A stretch of DNA of 64,000 nucleotides from Sindora glabra (Eukaryota; Streptophyta; Magnoliopsida; Fabales; Fabaceae): contig CM035233.1 in NCBI GenBank assembly GCA_020226215.1, positions 19,549,701 to 19,613,700 of the forward strand, in the 5' to 3' direction. The notes under the pieces are model-generated. The model saw nothing but the letters and a program-made list of their open reading frames with translations. It did not search any database and was not told where the DNA came from. Every line of letters starts with the position of its first letter. The stretch's first letter is position 1. Positions 1 through 12,619 of the stretch are shown one piece after another. Position numbers and translations under genes: made by a program.

Positions 1-3000
1 ATAGTTGGTGTGAGTTTTTTACATTTTTCTCTATAGAATATTAGCATTCTTCTGTGAATGAGAATTAATCTAGGTGGAAAAAAGGTGTCGTAGTACTATT
101 ATACATGTATTGAAGAATAATTTAATTGCTTATTTTCAAGTACAATATTATTAGTATGGGTTGCATGTAAAATTATTAATGAATGGTTAAGTTTGACCAA
201 TTAGGTTATTTACATGAATAAAGTAGTCCATAATTTAAACATATCCTATGAGTGTAACTTTATAGGATAAATAGGATAATAATGTCTAAACCTTATGCTA
301 TGTATGTGATATCTATTCCTCAAAAGGTAGCTTAGCTTATAAATAATATTTTCTATAAAAAAGTATGGAAACTTAATGTCTTTCTTTGTATGGAGTAAAC
401 AATAGAACTATTGTTAAACCTTGGTTTATTTTAGTTAATTTATATTGATTTGCTAACTTACTGAGTTTTCAATTAAAACTCATTTTATTGTTATTTCTAT
501 TCCTTTCATTTTATGGAGAATCTCTCCCTTTGCTATTTAGTTGTTATTTGATGGGAGGGAAATGAGCCTATTCAAGTATTTTGACACTTAGGTGAGTCAT
601 TAAACATTTGGAACAATTAAAGTTTCATGTACTTATTCACTATTTAATGCAATTCTATTCTTCTACATTCTATCGTTAGGTATACATATTTCCATTAAGG
701 GTTAGGATGTATTAAAACATTTTAAGAATAGCTATATTTTCATTTAATAAGCCTAGTAAAAAGTTGTTAAGGGCAATTCCCTATGTTGATCATGCATCCT
801 GAGGGTTAGGTCATGATAGTAATATTTAACTCTTCCATCCTTAAAATATGCAAAATGAGATCCTTAGATAAGATAACTTTACATTCATTTGCCATAAAAT
901 TGAATCCCATATGCAGTACTATGATTTTATCATTTAACATCCTATCTACAATAGATTGAGGCCTTATTTGAGATTTATTAACTTTTATTATTTGCTAAGA
1001 AGTAGCAATCAAATTTTTTATTTCATTAGTATTGCCATCCTTGTCTTTATCCTTTTCTGGCAACCTTTTACGAATTTCTTTCTATTGAGATACCTAAAAT
1101 GGATTACAAAAAGAAAAAATAATAAGAATCAAGAATGTAAGTTAATATTTTATTTGATTATAAGTAAAGAATTTAAAGCAATGGAAAACCCCACCTTATG
1201 GACAATGTAATCAAGCCCTTCAACCAAGTTAGGTAGATGCTAACCATTTAGAAAACTATGGCCACGTTATTGGTCAACAATAGAACCTTAATCATGCCTT
1301 TGTTGACATCATCGACCACAACCTTTCATTAATCCTTTAGCAATGTAATGATATGGAGCATGTGGTTTAGGAAAACAATGCTTCTTACCACCATCCTAAC
1401 AAGGGGTCTTGCATCCATAAATGGATATCTACATTCATCCTGCAATGACAAATAAACCAATTGATTAACACCAATGTAAAATAACAATATTATTAAAGAG
1501 AACTTAGCACTAAGCTATAAGGTGACAAAATTTTACTAATGGTAATTAGGCAAAAGGTTAAGGTCAGTGGTGTAGTAGCTATCATGTTATGTCATAAGAG
1601 TCACTATCCATATCTTTTTCTCCGCTTCCAAGGTGATGACCAATATCTTACCTAAGTATGGCTCTAATATCCTCTATAATGTCTCTCATCAATTTCTCCA
1701 GTGCCACAACTATGAACTATATATTCAGCCCCATAAAATCTTTATCAGATATTACTTCATTGTGAAAAGGTTTTGAAGCTCCTTAATGTAAATCTTTAGC
1801 CCCATTAATCCTTTAACACCTCTTGTATGTCTGAAATACTCTTAACCTCTTAGTTTAGTAATTAAAATGTATATACTCTTTTCCAATTAAAACTCTTCCT
1901 AGACAGCTTACTATGTGAGCTTAGCCTAGTATAATGCAATCAAATAAGGTTAGTCATGTACTTATAACTAAATAACACACTTTATATTTGACAAATAAAG
2001 TAATAACATCACTTATTATTTGTTAGATAACTTGTTAACTTTCCTTTATCATGAAGTCACCCCTCCTGTTAACCTTGCCTATCATTCATAACTCATGTCA
2101 TTGTACAGGAGCCATAAAGGCAGATGCTCGATCATCAAGTTAATTAATAGCCTCCTCAGCAACTTAAGTCCTTTCCTTAATGAGATCCTCCTTGAGCTTT
2201 TTGTACCCATATCAAGATAACCTATGCTTATATACATTTTTTGAATATTTTACCTTATTCCTTGCACTTTGCCTTTGTTAATAACAAAACCAAAAAGTAA
2301 TAAAAAAGACATTCTACACTACAATAGTGGAAGAAAAATAATAGTACTACTATAAAATTATTAAAATAATTGCCTTTCTAATTTTTGTAATCTTAAAAGG
2401 TGTTGGAATTTTCTCATCAATTAAAATAAAATGCTACATCCTAAGTCTAAAGTCATTAACATAAGGATTATAAGGGTTTAAAGAAATATCCTATTTGTAA
2501 ACCACTTAAGTTTGGTTCACATTGGAGCTCAACTCAATTTCTTTAACAAAAAATGAATTAATCAAAAAAATTTATATTTGATTAAAATTTGAGAATATGG
2601 TTAGCTTGTTTAAAAAAATAAGAATTAGATTGGATATTTTAATATTTATTTTACATATTTAATATAACATATATAACCTTTAAATTTTGACATTCTTAGA
2701 TATCATTGTTATTAAAATTTAAGAAAATTCTATGATGTAAAATTACTTAATAATTTATGATGCATGATTATATATGCTTAGATATTATTTTTTTTTGGTA
2801 ATTATATAAGTGATAATCCACTTAACACACACATGCATACAATGTTAAGGGTTCAAACCTATAATGTGAGGGAATAAAGTTCCCAAGCCAATATTGAGTT
2901 CTATTACACCACTAAAAATGTAAACTATATTTAGATGTTATTGTATTTTAAGCAGATATATATTAGTTAGTGAGTTAAACAAATAAGCTTCTTTGAACTT

Positions 3001-4736
3001 ATTTGTATAATAAATAAATAAAATTGAAATCAATTTTAAGTTCATTTAATAATTGAACCAATTTTAAATTCATTCTTTTAGCATGTTTACAGTCCAATAT
3101 ATAAGTACTAGTGTAAAGACATATTACATTCTATTCTAAGTTAGGGCTAAAAAGTTTAACCTTAAGGAATCATTTTGAGTTAGTTGTGATAATAAGAAAA
3201 AAAGAACATTTGAATAAAGTGATAATTGGTATACATTAGAAATTTCACAAAGGAGATTCTTATAAATTATAGTTATAATCTATCTAAAAAAAACATTTGA
3301 TCGATTAGACTAAATTTTTTGTCAATAAAAAATTGGGCATTTTAAGGCTAAATAATATCAAGTAGAAGCAAAGAAGGAAGAGAATGAAAAAATGAAAGAA
3401 AAGAGAGAGAAAGAGAAAATACATAAAGGAAATGTGGCAATGAGTTTAACAAGAAGAAACTAAAGGAAAAGAAAAAAAATGGATGAAATACTGGGGTAGA
3501 GAGCTTGAAAAGTTTAGAAAAAGAACTTTTGAGGTAAACAATACCGCTTTTAAGGCTTCTTCAAGCTATTTCTTCCATTGATAGTTTTAGTTAATTTTTC
3601 CTCAATTCTTTTTAATGTAATTTAGGGTCTTAGGAGCTTCGAAAGGGCCTTCTAAGAACATTTATGGAAAAATGTGAGTACTTGTATCACTTTTCTAGAG
3701 TAGGGTTAAATTTATGCATCATTTATTAGTTATTTTTAAACTTAAGACTTGATTCAGGCATTGAGATTAAGTAAGAGAGAGTAGGATAAAGATGTTAATT
3801 TTGGTTTAATAACCAATGTATATTATTTTCCATTTGGTTTATATATTTTTCTTTCACTCTATTTTTTGTTTAGATAGCTTAAGAGGATAACACACAATTC
3901 TTACTATACATTTAGAAAATTTTGAATCTTATAATCATCACTATACCATCAAATCATTGTTTCTTTGGCCATGGTCATGAGCAAAACATATCTGTGATTT
4001 GATGTGATTGTCAAGTTTATAAGATTCAAAATATTTCTAAGTGTGTAACATGAATGAGTGCATTGTCTTCATATTCCACCTAATATTATTTTTTTATGCC
4101 AATTATGTTGTACACTATATTAATTTTAATTTTGAATTATATAATGATTATGCTATAAACTATATTGATGACATAGTAGTTTTCATATAAGTTATTGTTT
4201 TAGAAAAATGTTAAGATGTACAAGATGTATTTCCAAAAAAAAAAGGTAAATAATATCCATTATTTATTAAACACTAACATGGTTTTCAAAAGTAATTATC
4301 ATATCAGTCACCCATCAATAACTAAAGGTATAATATTAGCTAGTTAACATGTAATAGACATTTACCAACATTTACAAGATACAAAAGTTGTATTAAAAGA
4401 TGAAGAGATCATAAATAATACTAAATATAAATTTAAGATATGAAAAGATAGATGGAAGCAGGTAGTATGTCAATTTTTTTATATAACCAACATCTAAATA
4501 TGTATTAAATACTCCACATATTTAACAATAATATGTATTAGGAAACTAAAAAAAATTATGACTTTTCAAGGAATATCAATAATCAAGCAATATGAAATTT
4601 TACATATGTAACATATTAGTTTCAATTAATAATCGATGTCTAAAGATCTATATATTACTTAAAAATTCTATTCTTATTATCCTTTTGAAATAGATAATGC
4701 CTTATCAATGACAGAAAAATTGATTAAGAAATTTTA
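1..4736. other. Unassigned AT-rich intergenic DNA
   Basis: No gene, RNA or complete element could be recognised on either strand. Open frames here are short (the longest on the plus strand is 84 codons at 956-1210) and match no family I know. A purine-rich stretch lies at about 3360-3480. The stretch 1200-2250 is less AT-rich than its surroundings and could be very old retroelement coding sequence, but I could not match any motif. Confidence 0.6.
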
Positions 4737-5230
4737 GTGAAAAGAAGTAGCATATCTATTCTTGCATTAAAAGTCTTGAGTTCATTACAAGATCAAATAT
4801 ATTGCTCTTTCTCAAGGTAATTTTTCATCAATTTGCAACCATCCACACCCTCCAAACTTGTTTTTGTTATTCATTATATATAATAGCATTTAGGTTCTAA
4901 TATTAAGAAGGATGTAAAAAAATGCAAATATGTGCAAACTGATGAGAAATTGTAGTAAGAGAAGTAGTGTGTCCATTTTTGCATAAAAAGGCTTGAATTC
5001 ATTGCAAGATTAATCTTCTGCTTCTTTTTACTATAATTTATCATCAGTTTACTAACATTTACATTTTCCAAAACTATCTCTATTGTCTATTGTAAATTAT
5101 AATGTTTGTAAATTAATGAAAAGAAATAGCATACTTATTTTTGCATTAGAAAGCTTAAGTTCATTGTAAAAATAGTTATGCTGCTACTTTTCACTATAAT
5201 TTATTATTAGTCCATAACTGTCTATATTAT
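4737..5230. repeat. Three diverged copies of a short segment
   Basis: A segment containing a run like GAAGTAGCATAT, then TTTTGCAT and TTCATT, recurs at about 4737, 4955 and 5116. Spacings are about 218 and 161 bases, so the units have lost or gained sequence since duplication. The copies are visibly related but heavily diverged. No coding potential or terminal repeats are apparent. Confidence 0.5.
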
Positions 5231-6171
5231 CTAACTTAAAAGCTCTTAAGTAACATAAAAGAATTTCAAGAAGAGGTATCTCACTTTTCCTTTTATTTAA
5301 AGTATATTATTCATTATAAATTATTGCTTATAATTTTTTTGTCTATTATTATTTACATTTGTTTAATTGTATAAGAAAACTGTTATAATACAAAAAAATA
5401 ATTTTAATGCTATCGACTTCATTTAAATTAAGTTGAATTAAAAAATTCATTAATTCATGACATGATGTTGATTCTTGCAAGATTTACAATAAAATTATAA
5501 AATTATTGCTTGATAGATGATAGAAAAATATTTCAAAAAAAATTATTTGCAATGTCAATTATTAATTGGTAATCAATATGTAAAATTTTATAATAGAACA
5601 ACATTACTTCATTATAGATGTTAGGTTTTTATTAATTAATTGATGTGAAAACTTATATCAAGGTGTGAGTTGAAAATAAAAAAGGTGAATTCATGGTGCC
5701 ATTTGAAATTTTCATTATGAAGCTTTTCCAACCCTAAAATGATTCTCTCTTCAATGAGGAATTCTCAACCTCTAATCTTAAGATGATTCTTTTTAAATTT
5801 TTATTCATACTTACCAATTGTTTTGTAGTAATAAAGATCTATTAGCCTATCATTAAATTTGTGGGGTTATATACACACTAAAAAAGCATAGAAGAAGTAA
5901 GGATTTTTTTTTCAATTTTTGTGTATTTGTTTATTCTTGTAACTTAATTTCTAATTCCATAATTGACCATATTTTATTATTTTTCATTCTAATATAGCTT
6001 TTACAATTTATACAAGTACAAAACTTGATTTTATTTATCTTCTCTGGCATTTAATAGTATTATCTCATATTTATTTATATGACATATGTAATATTATACA
6101 TCAAATTTTAATAAATATATTACATTTACAAGTATTGGACTTAAGTGCGCTTTTTTAGAGATTGCCAATCT
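5231..6171. other. Unassigned AT-rich intergenic DNA
   Basis: I see no gene or recognisable element here. The base composition is very AT-rich with many homopolymer runs. Confidence 0.6.
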
Positions 6172-6179
6172 CACATATT

Positions 6180-6512
6180 TAAAGATACTTAATACCCCTA
6201 GTGGATTGGAATAAGCCAAAGCCTATATGGGCTTGGCCATTTTAGGCCCGATCCATTAAGGCCTATATTTTAAATGGGTCCATTTTAGCTAGTTCAATTT
6301 GCATTGCAAGCCTGCAAAATAGTTTATTTTTCCTTAAAAAGGCAATTAGCCCACAAACTAATCCATGGTCCACCCATATCTAATCTATCCAATCTACACA
6401 AACTTATTTTAACTTGCTTTTTTGTAAGCTTATTTTTTATAAGATTAATTTGCAAAAAGTCCACAAATTAATCTACCAAACTCATGAGCCTTGAATCTGT
6501 TAAGCACCTCTA
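6180..6512. mobile_element. Short hAT-like non-autonomous transposon
   Basis: The left end reads TAAAGATACTTAA and the inverted right end reads TAGAGGTGCTTAA, a 13-bp terminal inverted repeat with three differences, all transitions. Flanking 8-bp direct repeats are CACATATT (6172-6179) and CATATATT (6513-6520), with one mismatch. An 8-bp duplication with TA-type ends suits the hAT superfamily. The interior is rich in GGCCCA/TGGGCC-type words, as in common plant hAT-like MITEs, and has no coding capacity, so movement would have needed a transposase supplied elsewhere. Boundaries are seen; the superfamily assignment is inferred. Confidence 0.65.
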
Positions 6513-6520
6513 CATATATT

Positions 6521-7331
6521 AACCAATTGATATTATATATAAACTTTTATCGTTTTCATTCTTTTATTATAATCTTTAAAATTGTTAAAATTAATAAATT
6601 GTAATGTTATCCATAAAAAAGAAATTGTAAACTAAATAATAAAATTCTTTTATTACACAAAAACATGGATTAACAAGGAATCCCTTTTCAAATTTTCTAT
6701 CTTAACCATATTAATTTGTGGTGTCTATACAATTAGTTAAAGTAAAATATTATATGTATACATATAAACATATAACATACATAAAAAAAACTCTTATGAA
6801 ATTGTGTTTAAGTTTATAAACAAGTTTCCAAAGGGCATTTGCAGACAATTCAAAATTAATCTATTTATTTTCTTCATTTCATAAATTATAGCTAATTAAA
6901 AAAGGTTATTTATTAAAATTTAAAATCTTACAAGAAAAATAAATGGGTCCCATAAAAATTACTTGGGTGAAAAATTAAATTAAACCAAAAAAGAAGTCCT
7001 AAAATTAGTTATTCTTTTTATAAAGTCCCATATTAAGTAAAACAAAAGTTTTAAGCTTAAGAGATTAGTAGTTATATATCACTTAAGTTATGTGGATGAT
7101 TTTCCTAAGACTAGTAGATATAGTGAGCTCATTGGTGTCATTAAGATTAATAAGTCATTAGAGGAAGAAACATAAAGTTCTACCAAAGCTCTGTCCATAA
7201 AGATCAAGCTATCTAAAGTCTCCAACTTTCATTAAGAACATCTACTCTGAGCTAAAGATTTTAACATTAACATTCAAACCATCTGAATCTTTCCAAATAT
7301 GACACATTTCTGAAGTTTGAACTTTTAATTA
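6521..7331. other. Unassigned AT-rich DNA
   Basis: No gene or element is recognised between the hAT-like element and the 56-bp tandem array. Confidence 0.55.
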
Positions 7332-7725
7332 GAGATTAAGCTTCCTCAAGCCTTTGACTAAAGTTAAGCATTTAACTTTTAAGCTAAAAAGCCCTTTATC
7401 AAAGTTAAAAGTTTAACCTTTAAACTGAGATCAAGCTTCTTTAAACTCTCATTCAAAGTGATCAAGTTCAACCATTCGGGCTAAGATCAAATTTCTTTAG
7501 ACCTTCATTTAAAGTCATCAAATTTAACTATTTAAGCTAAGATCAAATTTCTTTAAGCTTTCATTCAAAGTCATTAAATTCAACCATTCAAACCAAGATT
7601 AAGCTTCTTTAAGCCCTCATTTAAAGTCATCAATTTCAACCTTCGAGTCGAGATTAAGCTTCTTCAAACTCTTATTCAAAGTTAAATTTAACCATGTGAT
7701 CTGAGATTAAGTTTTCTAAAGCCCA
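7332..7725. repeat. Tandem array with 56-bp period
   Basis: The motif GAGATTAAGCTTCTT or close variants begins at 7332, 7427, 7483, 7539, 7595, 7650 and 7703. From 7427 on the spacing is 56, 56, 56, 55 and 53 bases, so about six regular units follow one irregular one. Each unit also carries TCATTCAAAGTCAT and TTCAACCATT-type blocks. The array lies beside the reverse-transcriptase end of the gypsy remnant at 7850-11420. Tandem arrays are common in non-coding parts of Tat/Ogre-type gypsy elements, so it may belong to that element. Confidence 0.75.
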
Positions 7726-7859
7726 CGATCGAAATTCAACTTAAAGAAAAGAATTAAAGGATTTATTCTTTATTAACAATTATATTAGAGTTTATACTCA
7801 CATCTTCAAATTAATAAAATTATTTATTTTGCATAAATTTCTTTATTGAGAAATTTTTT

Positions 7860-8225
7860 ATGTACAATGATATAAAGCTCAATCAATTAACATGTTTAGC
7901 ATTAGTACTAGGTACTCATCTTTTGGTATAGCATTATTTAAATTTCAAAAACCTATACATATTTACAATTCACTATTTTTCTTCATAACATGAACTATAT
8001 TTGAAATTCATTATGCATAGCCTTTAATAACCTTTCTATTTTTTCTTTTATCTTGGATAAAACTTCTAATACAAATCACTGGGTGGTTGTTTATGTGGCT
8101 AAAATTTATCTTTGATTAATTATTTATGTTTGACCAAATATGCACTCAAGCCTAACATTTTATCATAAGTTTATACAAAGTAATCTTTATATTCTTTTAA
8201 GATATTGACAATATGCTTTTTTACA
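7860..8225 (-). pseudogene. Gypsy reverse transcriptase N-terminal remnant
   Basis: Minus-strand reading gives the segment LKEYKDYFV followed by YDKMLGLSAYLVKH, the conserved approach to the reverse-transcriptase core in Tat-type gypsy elements, and then ISNIVHVMKKNSELYM, matching the first fingers motif. The catalytic YxDD box is not present; the remnant stops near 7860 before reaching it. Several in-frame stops make it non-functional. Confidence 0.6.
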
Positions 8226-8233
8226 TCCTTTAG

Positions 8234-9148
8234 TAGCGGTGTGAGCAAAATATTCTCAACCAATATAAACCAAACCAAACTATTTGCATTTCAATTTATT
8301 TATATTGCTTAAAGATTAAAAATGGTTAAAGTTTTAAAAAAATTGCTAAATATCAATTTATTGTAGCCAGTTATAGGTGTATAATGTGATATAAATACAT
8401 ACCTACAAATAATCGAAATACTAGTTAAAACTTGCGAGGTGTTTTATCCAATACCTACTTCCTAATTTTATAGTGCATATAGAGAAAAGAAAATATAAAA
8501 TATCATTCTTCCTAATTATGAACCACTAAGGTTTAAACGATTATCCATTAAATTCCCCAAAATTTACATTTGCACTAATACTAATCAAAGTGATACCAAG
8601 ATCAAAATTTCTATGTTCAACAACAAGCACTAACAATATTGAGAGTTCAACTACTATAAACTCGCATATATCACTTCACTTTTGTTAAAAAAGAATGACT
8701 TTCTAGTATTTGAATATGATATTACAATGTAGAGATATTAAATCTATAGGCTATATTCAATTTTCCTTTACTCTAAACAAAAAATTTAGTAACTTTAGAA
8801 CTTACAAGAGATATTAGTATTTTCATGGGGTTTTGTTTGGTGAAAAATAAAGTTAAGATGGTCCTGGTGGCCTTTGCTGGTAGAAAGAATGGAGGTTTAG
8901 ATAGTGTAGAATAATAAAGAGCAAAGAAAGAAGATTAATCAAATGCCAAAGAAGTTTAAAAAGAAATTAGTAAAAATAAAATGATTGAATCAATTTAAAC
9001 CATTATAAACTATTTATTACTAGATGTTTTAATGAGATACGATTTATACACTTAATCAATTATGGTAACTTTAAGAAACTAATTAATTGAGAATGGATAG
9101 ATGATTTCCAAATCGAATCCAACTAAACTTGTTTGTTGCATAGCCCCA
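8234..9148. mobile_element. hAT-like non-autonomous element inside gypsy remnant
   Basis: The element starts TAGCGGTGTGAGCA and ends TGCATAGCCCCA, imperfect inverted ends of the kind seen in plant hAT-like elements. Just inside the left end is an AACCAATATAAACCAAACC-type stretch common in such elements. The flanks TCCTTTAG (8226-8233) and TCATTTGG (9149-9156) match at 6 of 8 positions and are taken as the target duplication. Removing the insert and one flank copy brings the gypsy codons on both sides back into one phase, independent support for these boundaries. There is no coding capacity. Confidence 0.55.
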
Positions 9149-9429
9149 TCATTTGGTAAGGTAGTATAGATAAAGGTCAGCCTTTTCCCCTATTCTATCT
9201 TACAATTTGCCTCTTGCAAAGGTCTTAAACTTTAATTTTCTTAGTGTTCTTCTTAATTAATGATTTATAAAATCTAAAAGAATTATCATAAAAATTATAG
9301 TCAAGACCTTTGGTTATGCTTGCTTAGTAACATAGGCTAATAACTAAGTAGGATATTTTTAAAATTCATTCATGGGATTACTTTGTACTTTGAGGTGTTA
9401 AGGATGCATATTTTGACAAAGGCAAGATT

Positions 9430-10020
9430 GAAAGTATCTTTGACATGTAAAAGTATGACATTAGGGTTTTAAATCTTAAACTCTACATTCACTATTACAT
9501 GTAGTAGGGTAGGGACTATCATCATCTTCAACATATTAGATTATCGCATCTTTTCTTCTACATCATTAATTTTTTATGTAGAGTGGAAAAAACCACAATA
9601 ATTACATGAATCTAGTCTCAATCAAGTAGTAAATTATAATTAGCCTTTAAAGATATAACCACAAACAATGTTCATCTGATGATGGTCTCAACCTTGAAAT
9701 GGACCAAAACCATTCCTACAAATGCTAACATTTTTCCATTGAATTTAGTAATGGAAATGTTTGATGGCATTGAGCCATCTTTTGATTACTTTCCAAGCTA
9801 AATGAAAGTTAATATGGACATCATATTTATAGTTACTCCTCCATCAATCAAAATCCTATTAATGGGTTGAGCTTTTATATGAGTCTTTATATGTAGAGGC
9901 ATGAAATAGTTTTTCATCAATTTAATTGGCTTTTCAAATCCACTAATGTCACTTTCATTGAATTCTACCACTATTATAAAGGTCTCATCATTAAAGTCCT
10001 TTTTGCCACCAACTTTCTCA
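9430..10020 (-). pseudogene. Gypsy aspartic protease remnant
   Basis: The minus-strand reading includes RILIDGGVTINMM with the catalytic-type DGG at 9837-9845, then a FNGKMLAFVGMVLV-like flap region, then NYNLLLD and DxIH near 9640-9600. This is the protease layout of Tat/Ogre gypsy elements. At the last motif two stop codons (TGA, TAG) sit where family members carry arginine and tryptophan. It is a pseudogene with several further stops. Confidence 0.65.
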
Positions 10021-10789
10021 GTTATTATAAATGAAGTCAGTAATATTATGATGACATTTGCATGAAGGCCTATTTGAACTTAAGTTTTTAGTTAATGAAA
10101 AATGCCTTGTTTTTTTTTTCCTTTTTTTTAGTGCCTCTAGTTTCTTTTAACCTAGATGGTAGTTTTTCTTGATGGTTTTCCTTCTCTTTTCTTCTAGGAT
10201 ATAATAGGTGCTAGTCACTTATAATAAAGATTGAACCACTTGTTTATACTTTTCTTATATCTTAGCTTTTAAATTTTCTTCCTTTTATCTCAACTTGGCT
10301 TATTTCTAATTAAATATCCTTCGAAGTGGTTATTTTTTAGCTTTTTGTGGCTGATTTGGGTCTATGTTTCTCTTTTAGGTTGACTAAACTCTAATTTATT
10401 AAATACTAACTTTTCCTTTTCTATTTATTTTTCAAATTCCTTAACCTTTGGTAAGGCCATTTTTCTATCATTACCTAGTTTCTAGCTTTCTAGGTTAATT
10501 TTTCTTTTAAACTCTTACCATAAAGCACCACCTTAAGTTTGTCATAGCATTTTTCACATCTTAGGCATATTTTTACTACACCCTCTTAACTTCAATTCTA
10601 TTTATGAAGTTAGAATTGGATTCACCTTCATTAGGATATGCTTCAAGAATGAATGGTGGATCTAGTGGGTCATCATACTCATTATAACAAAGTATGTTTA
10701 TGTCCATGTCAAAGTCTTCAATTGCTTAACATAATTTGAGCTTGTTGGAAAAAAATCTTTATCAGTCAACATATTTTTGCCTTCATTAG

Positions 10790-11420
10790 CAAATTATAAG
10801 CATCCTTATTTGATTACTTTTTCAATCATCTCCCTAAAATGGACACAACTATTAGTGATATAGCCAAATTTTGCAATATTTTTTGCCCATTTTTCTTCCT
10901 TTAAGAGAATTTTATGACTATAAATAGTTTTAACTGCTTTTCTTTTTGTGGTGAATTAAAAACTTAATTGACCTTATTAATGTTAAAGAAAACATTCTTT
11001 TACTGATATAATCCATTTTATCTTTCCTTTCAACATTTTTCAATATGTACTAAGAAGGCTGAGTTTGAGTTTGGCCAAATAGATCTTATTTTTATTTTCA
11101 TCATCTAAATCTTCTTCTTCAACATAGTTAATTTTCTATGCTTTTTTTAGTTGTAGTTATTCTATTTACTAAACTTTTTTCAGCTAATTGAGATATATTA
11201 ACAATATTTTAACTCATAAGTTTTTTATGAACAGCAAAGTCAAAGCTTGCCATTGCTATTTTAACTATCTTATTTTTGACAATTTGGGTAAAATAGTAAC
11301 TTCATGTTTGGCAAAAATGATATAAGCAATCTTTTATTGATTTAATTGTACTTTTTTTAGATGTTTACCAATATGACTATTCCTATTCTCATTTTTACTC
11401 GATAAAATTGGTCATGAAAT
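10790..11420 (-). pseudogene. Gypsy gag C-terminal remnant
   Basis: The segment GYITNSCVHFREMIEKVIK (about 10870-10805) resembles the conserved H-x-C region near the gag end of Tat-type elements, where a CxxH-type motif is followed by a helix before a spacer and the protease. Upstream reading is fragmentary. The 770-base linker between this segment and the protease holds nothing else I recognise. Confidence 0.45.
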
Positions 11421-12293
11421 ACATTCTATCTGAACCGATGAATATTTAAAGCTTGTAGGAAGTATAAGATACTATAAAAATGCAAAGATAATATAGAGGA
11501 TTGAAAATTGATTGGTTATAGTATAAGTCTATTATGTTTTCAAAATAGAAATGTTTATTGTCTACTTTTAGGAAGTTCTATAAATGTAAGATACACTTCA
11601 TCAATTTAAGGGAGGGACTCATCTAAAATATTTTCTCTTCATATAATCTTCTTATAGAAAATCATGCACTTATCCTTGTAATTTTTGTTATGAATAAAGA
11701 ATAAAGGTATTTATGATGCATGACTTTTTAAATTAAAATTTCATCACTTATTAATCTTTCATCTATACATCTCATAGAAATCAACTAACCTAGTTAGTTA
11801 TAAAATAATACTTGAGTTCATAAAAAAATTAAAAACATGGTAAGTGGATTCTTATATTACTATAAGCAAAAGTGAAAGCATGTGATGCCACAAATCATAT
11901 GACAAAATCTTATGTAACACTAATTTTAAAAAGTAATCATCCATCAATTTTGACGATTATCTTAATTGTCATTAAACACATTTTGGCAAATTTTGGATTT
12001 CTTCTTCTACATCTATATTGTCCCTTTTCAACTATTATCCCCTTTTAATTGTCATTTCTCTCTTCCTGGAAGATGCTGATTGTGGAACTATATCTTAGTC
12101 TTCTTTAAGCTCTTTCCTTTTTGTAGTTAAAAAAAAGTCTTGGATTAAAATAGTATATTATTTAGATTTTAGCTTGATTCTTGAAGAAATTCATTTTATG
12201 TGCAGATGAGGAAAAAAAAAGTCTTGCTAAATATAAGTTAAATTTTGATATTGTCTTCAAATTTGGAAGCTCCATTCTCATTTGGGATTATTA
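11421..12293. other. Unassigned DNA left of the copia element
   Basis: No gene or element end is recognised. The last five bases before 12299 (TTGTG, 12294-12298) are the left target duplication of the copia element. Confidence 0.55.
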
Positions 12294-12298
12294 TTGTG

Positions 12299-12586
12299 TA
12301 TTTATGTTGTGCCTTAATATCCATTCATAGCAATCATTTTATTTTTAATTTGATTGTGTCAAACCATGTTGTTCTTATTCTTTAGGATCTAATGCAAATT
12401 AAGAGAGTCTATTAGTATATGGATGGATAGTCTCCTTATCCATAGGCTTTCTTTTTTTTTTTTACTTATCTATTTAATCAGTGTAATGCTTTCAAAATAG
12501 TGTGAATGCTATGCCTTTTTAATTATTATCACTCTACTTTCCACAAAAACTTGTCTTTATTATTATTTAATTCCTTTAAACCTTCA
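12299..12586 (+). repeat. 5' LTR of the copia element
   Basis: The LTR begins TATTTATGTTGT, where the 3' LTR has TGTTTATGTTGT, so the canonical TG end has a G-to-A change. It ends CCTTCA like the 3' copy. The start is fixed by the target duplication TTGTG immediately before it. Confidence 0.9.
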
Positions 12587-12589
12587 AAT

Positions 12590-12601
12590 TGGTATCTGAG
12601 C
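12590..12601 (+). other. tRNA primer-binding site of the copia element
   Basis: TGGTATCTGAGC lies three bases after the 5' LTR. It is complementary, with one mismatch, to the 3' end of plant initiator methionine tRNA, the usual primer for copia elements. Confidence 0.85.
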
Positions 12602-12619
12602 TTTCTTCTTAAAAGACCT

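Larger units (their letters stand above)
7850..11420 (-). mobile_element. Decayed Tat/Ogre-type Ty3-gypsy retrotransposon
   Basis: On the minus strand the order is gag-like sequence (about 11420-10790), aspartic protease (about 10020-9430) and the start of reverse transcriptase (about 8225-7860), the gag-pro-pol order of Ty3-gypsy elements. The reading is broken by many stops and shifts. A hAT-like element (8234-9148) is inserted between protease and reverse transcriptase. No LTRs, RNase H or integrase were found, so both ends are lost. The lineage is inferred from the protease and the region before reverse transcriptase, which resemble Tat/Ogre elements rather than the gypsy element at 37786-44681. 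Confidence 0.65.

Noticed and set aside
956..1210. 84-codon open frame on the plus strand
   Set aside because: Composition is hydrophobic and AT-driven, with no recognisable domain or transcript signals.
2797..2860. Pol III box-like words (GGTTCAAACCT) suggesting a tRNA or SINE
   Set aside because: No cloverleaf can be formed, the A-box candidate is poor and the spacing to the B-box-like word is too long.
12299..12304. Start of the copia 5' LTR placed at 12297 (TGTATT)
   Set aside because: Alignment with the 3' LTR and the perfect TTGTG duplication place the start at 12299, with a G-to-A change in the terminal dinucleotide.
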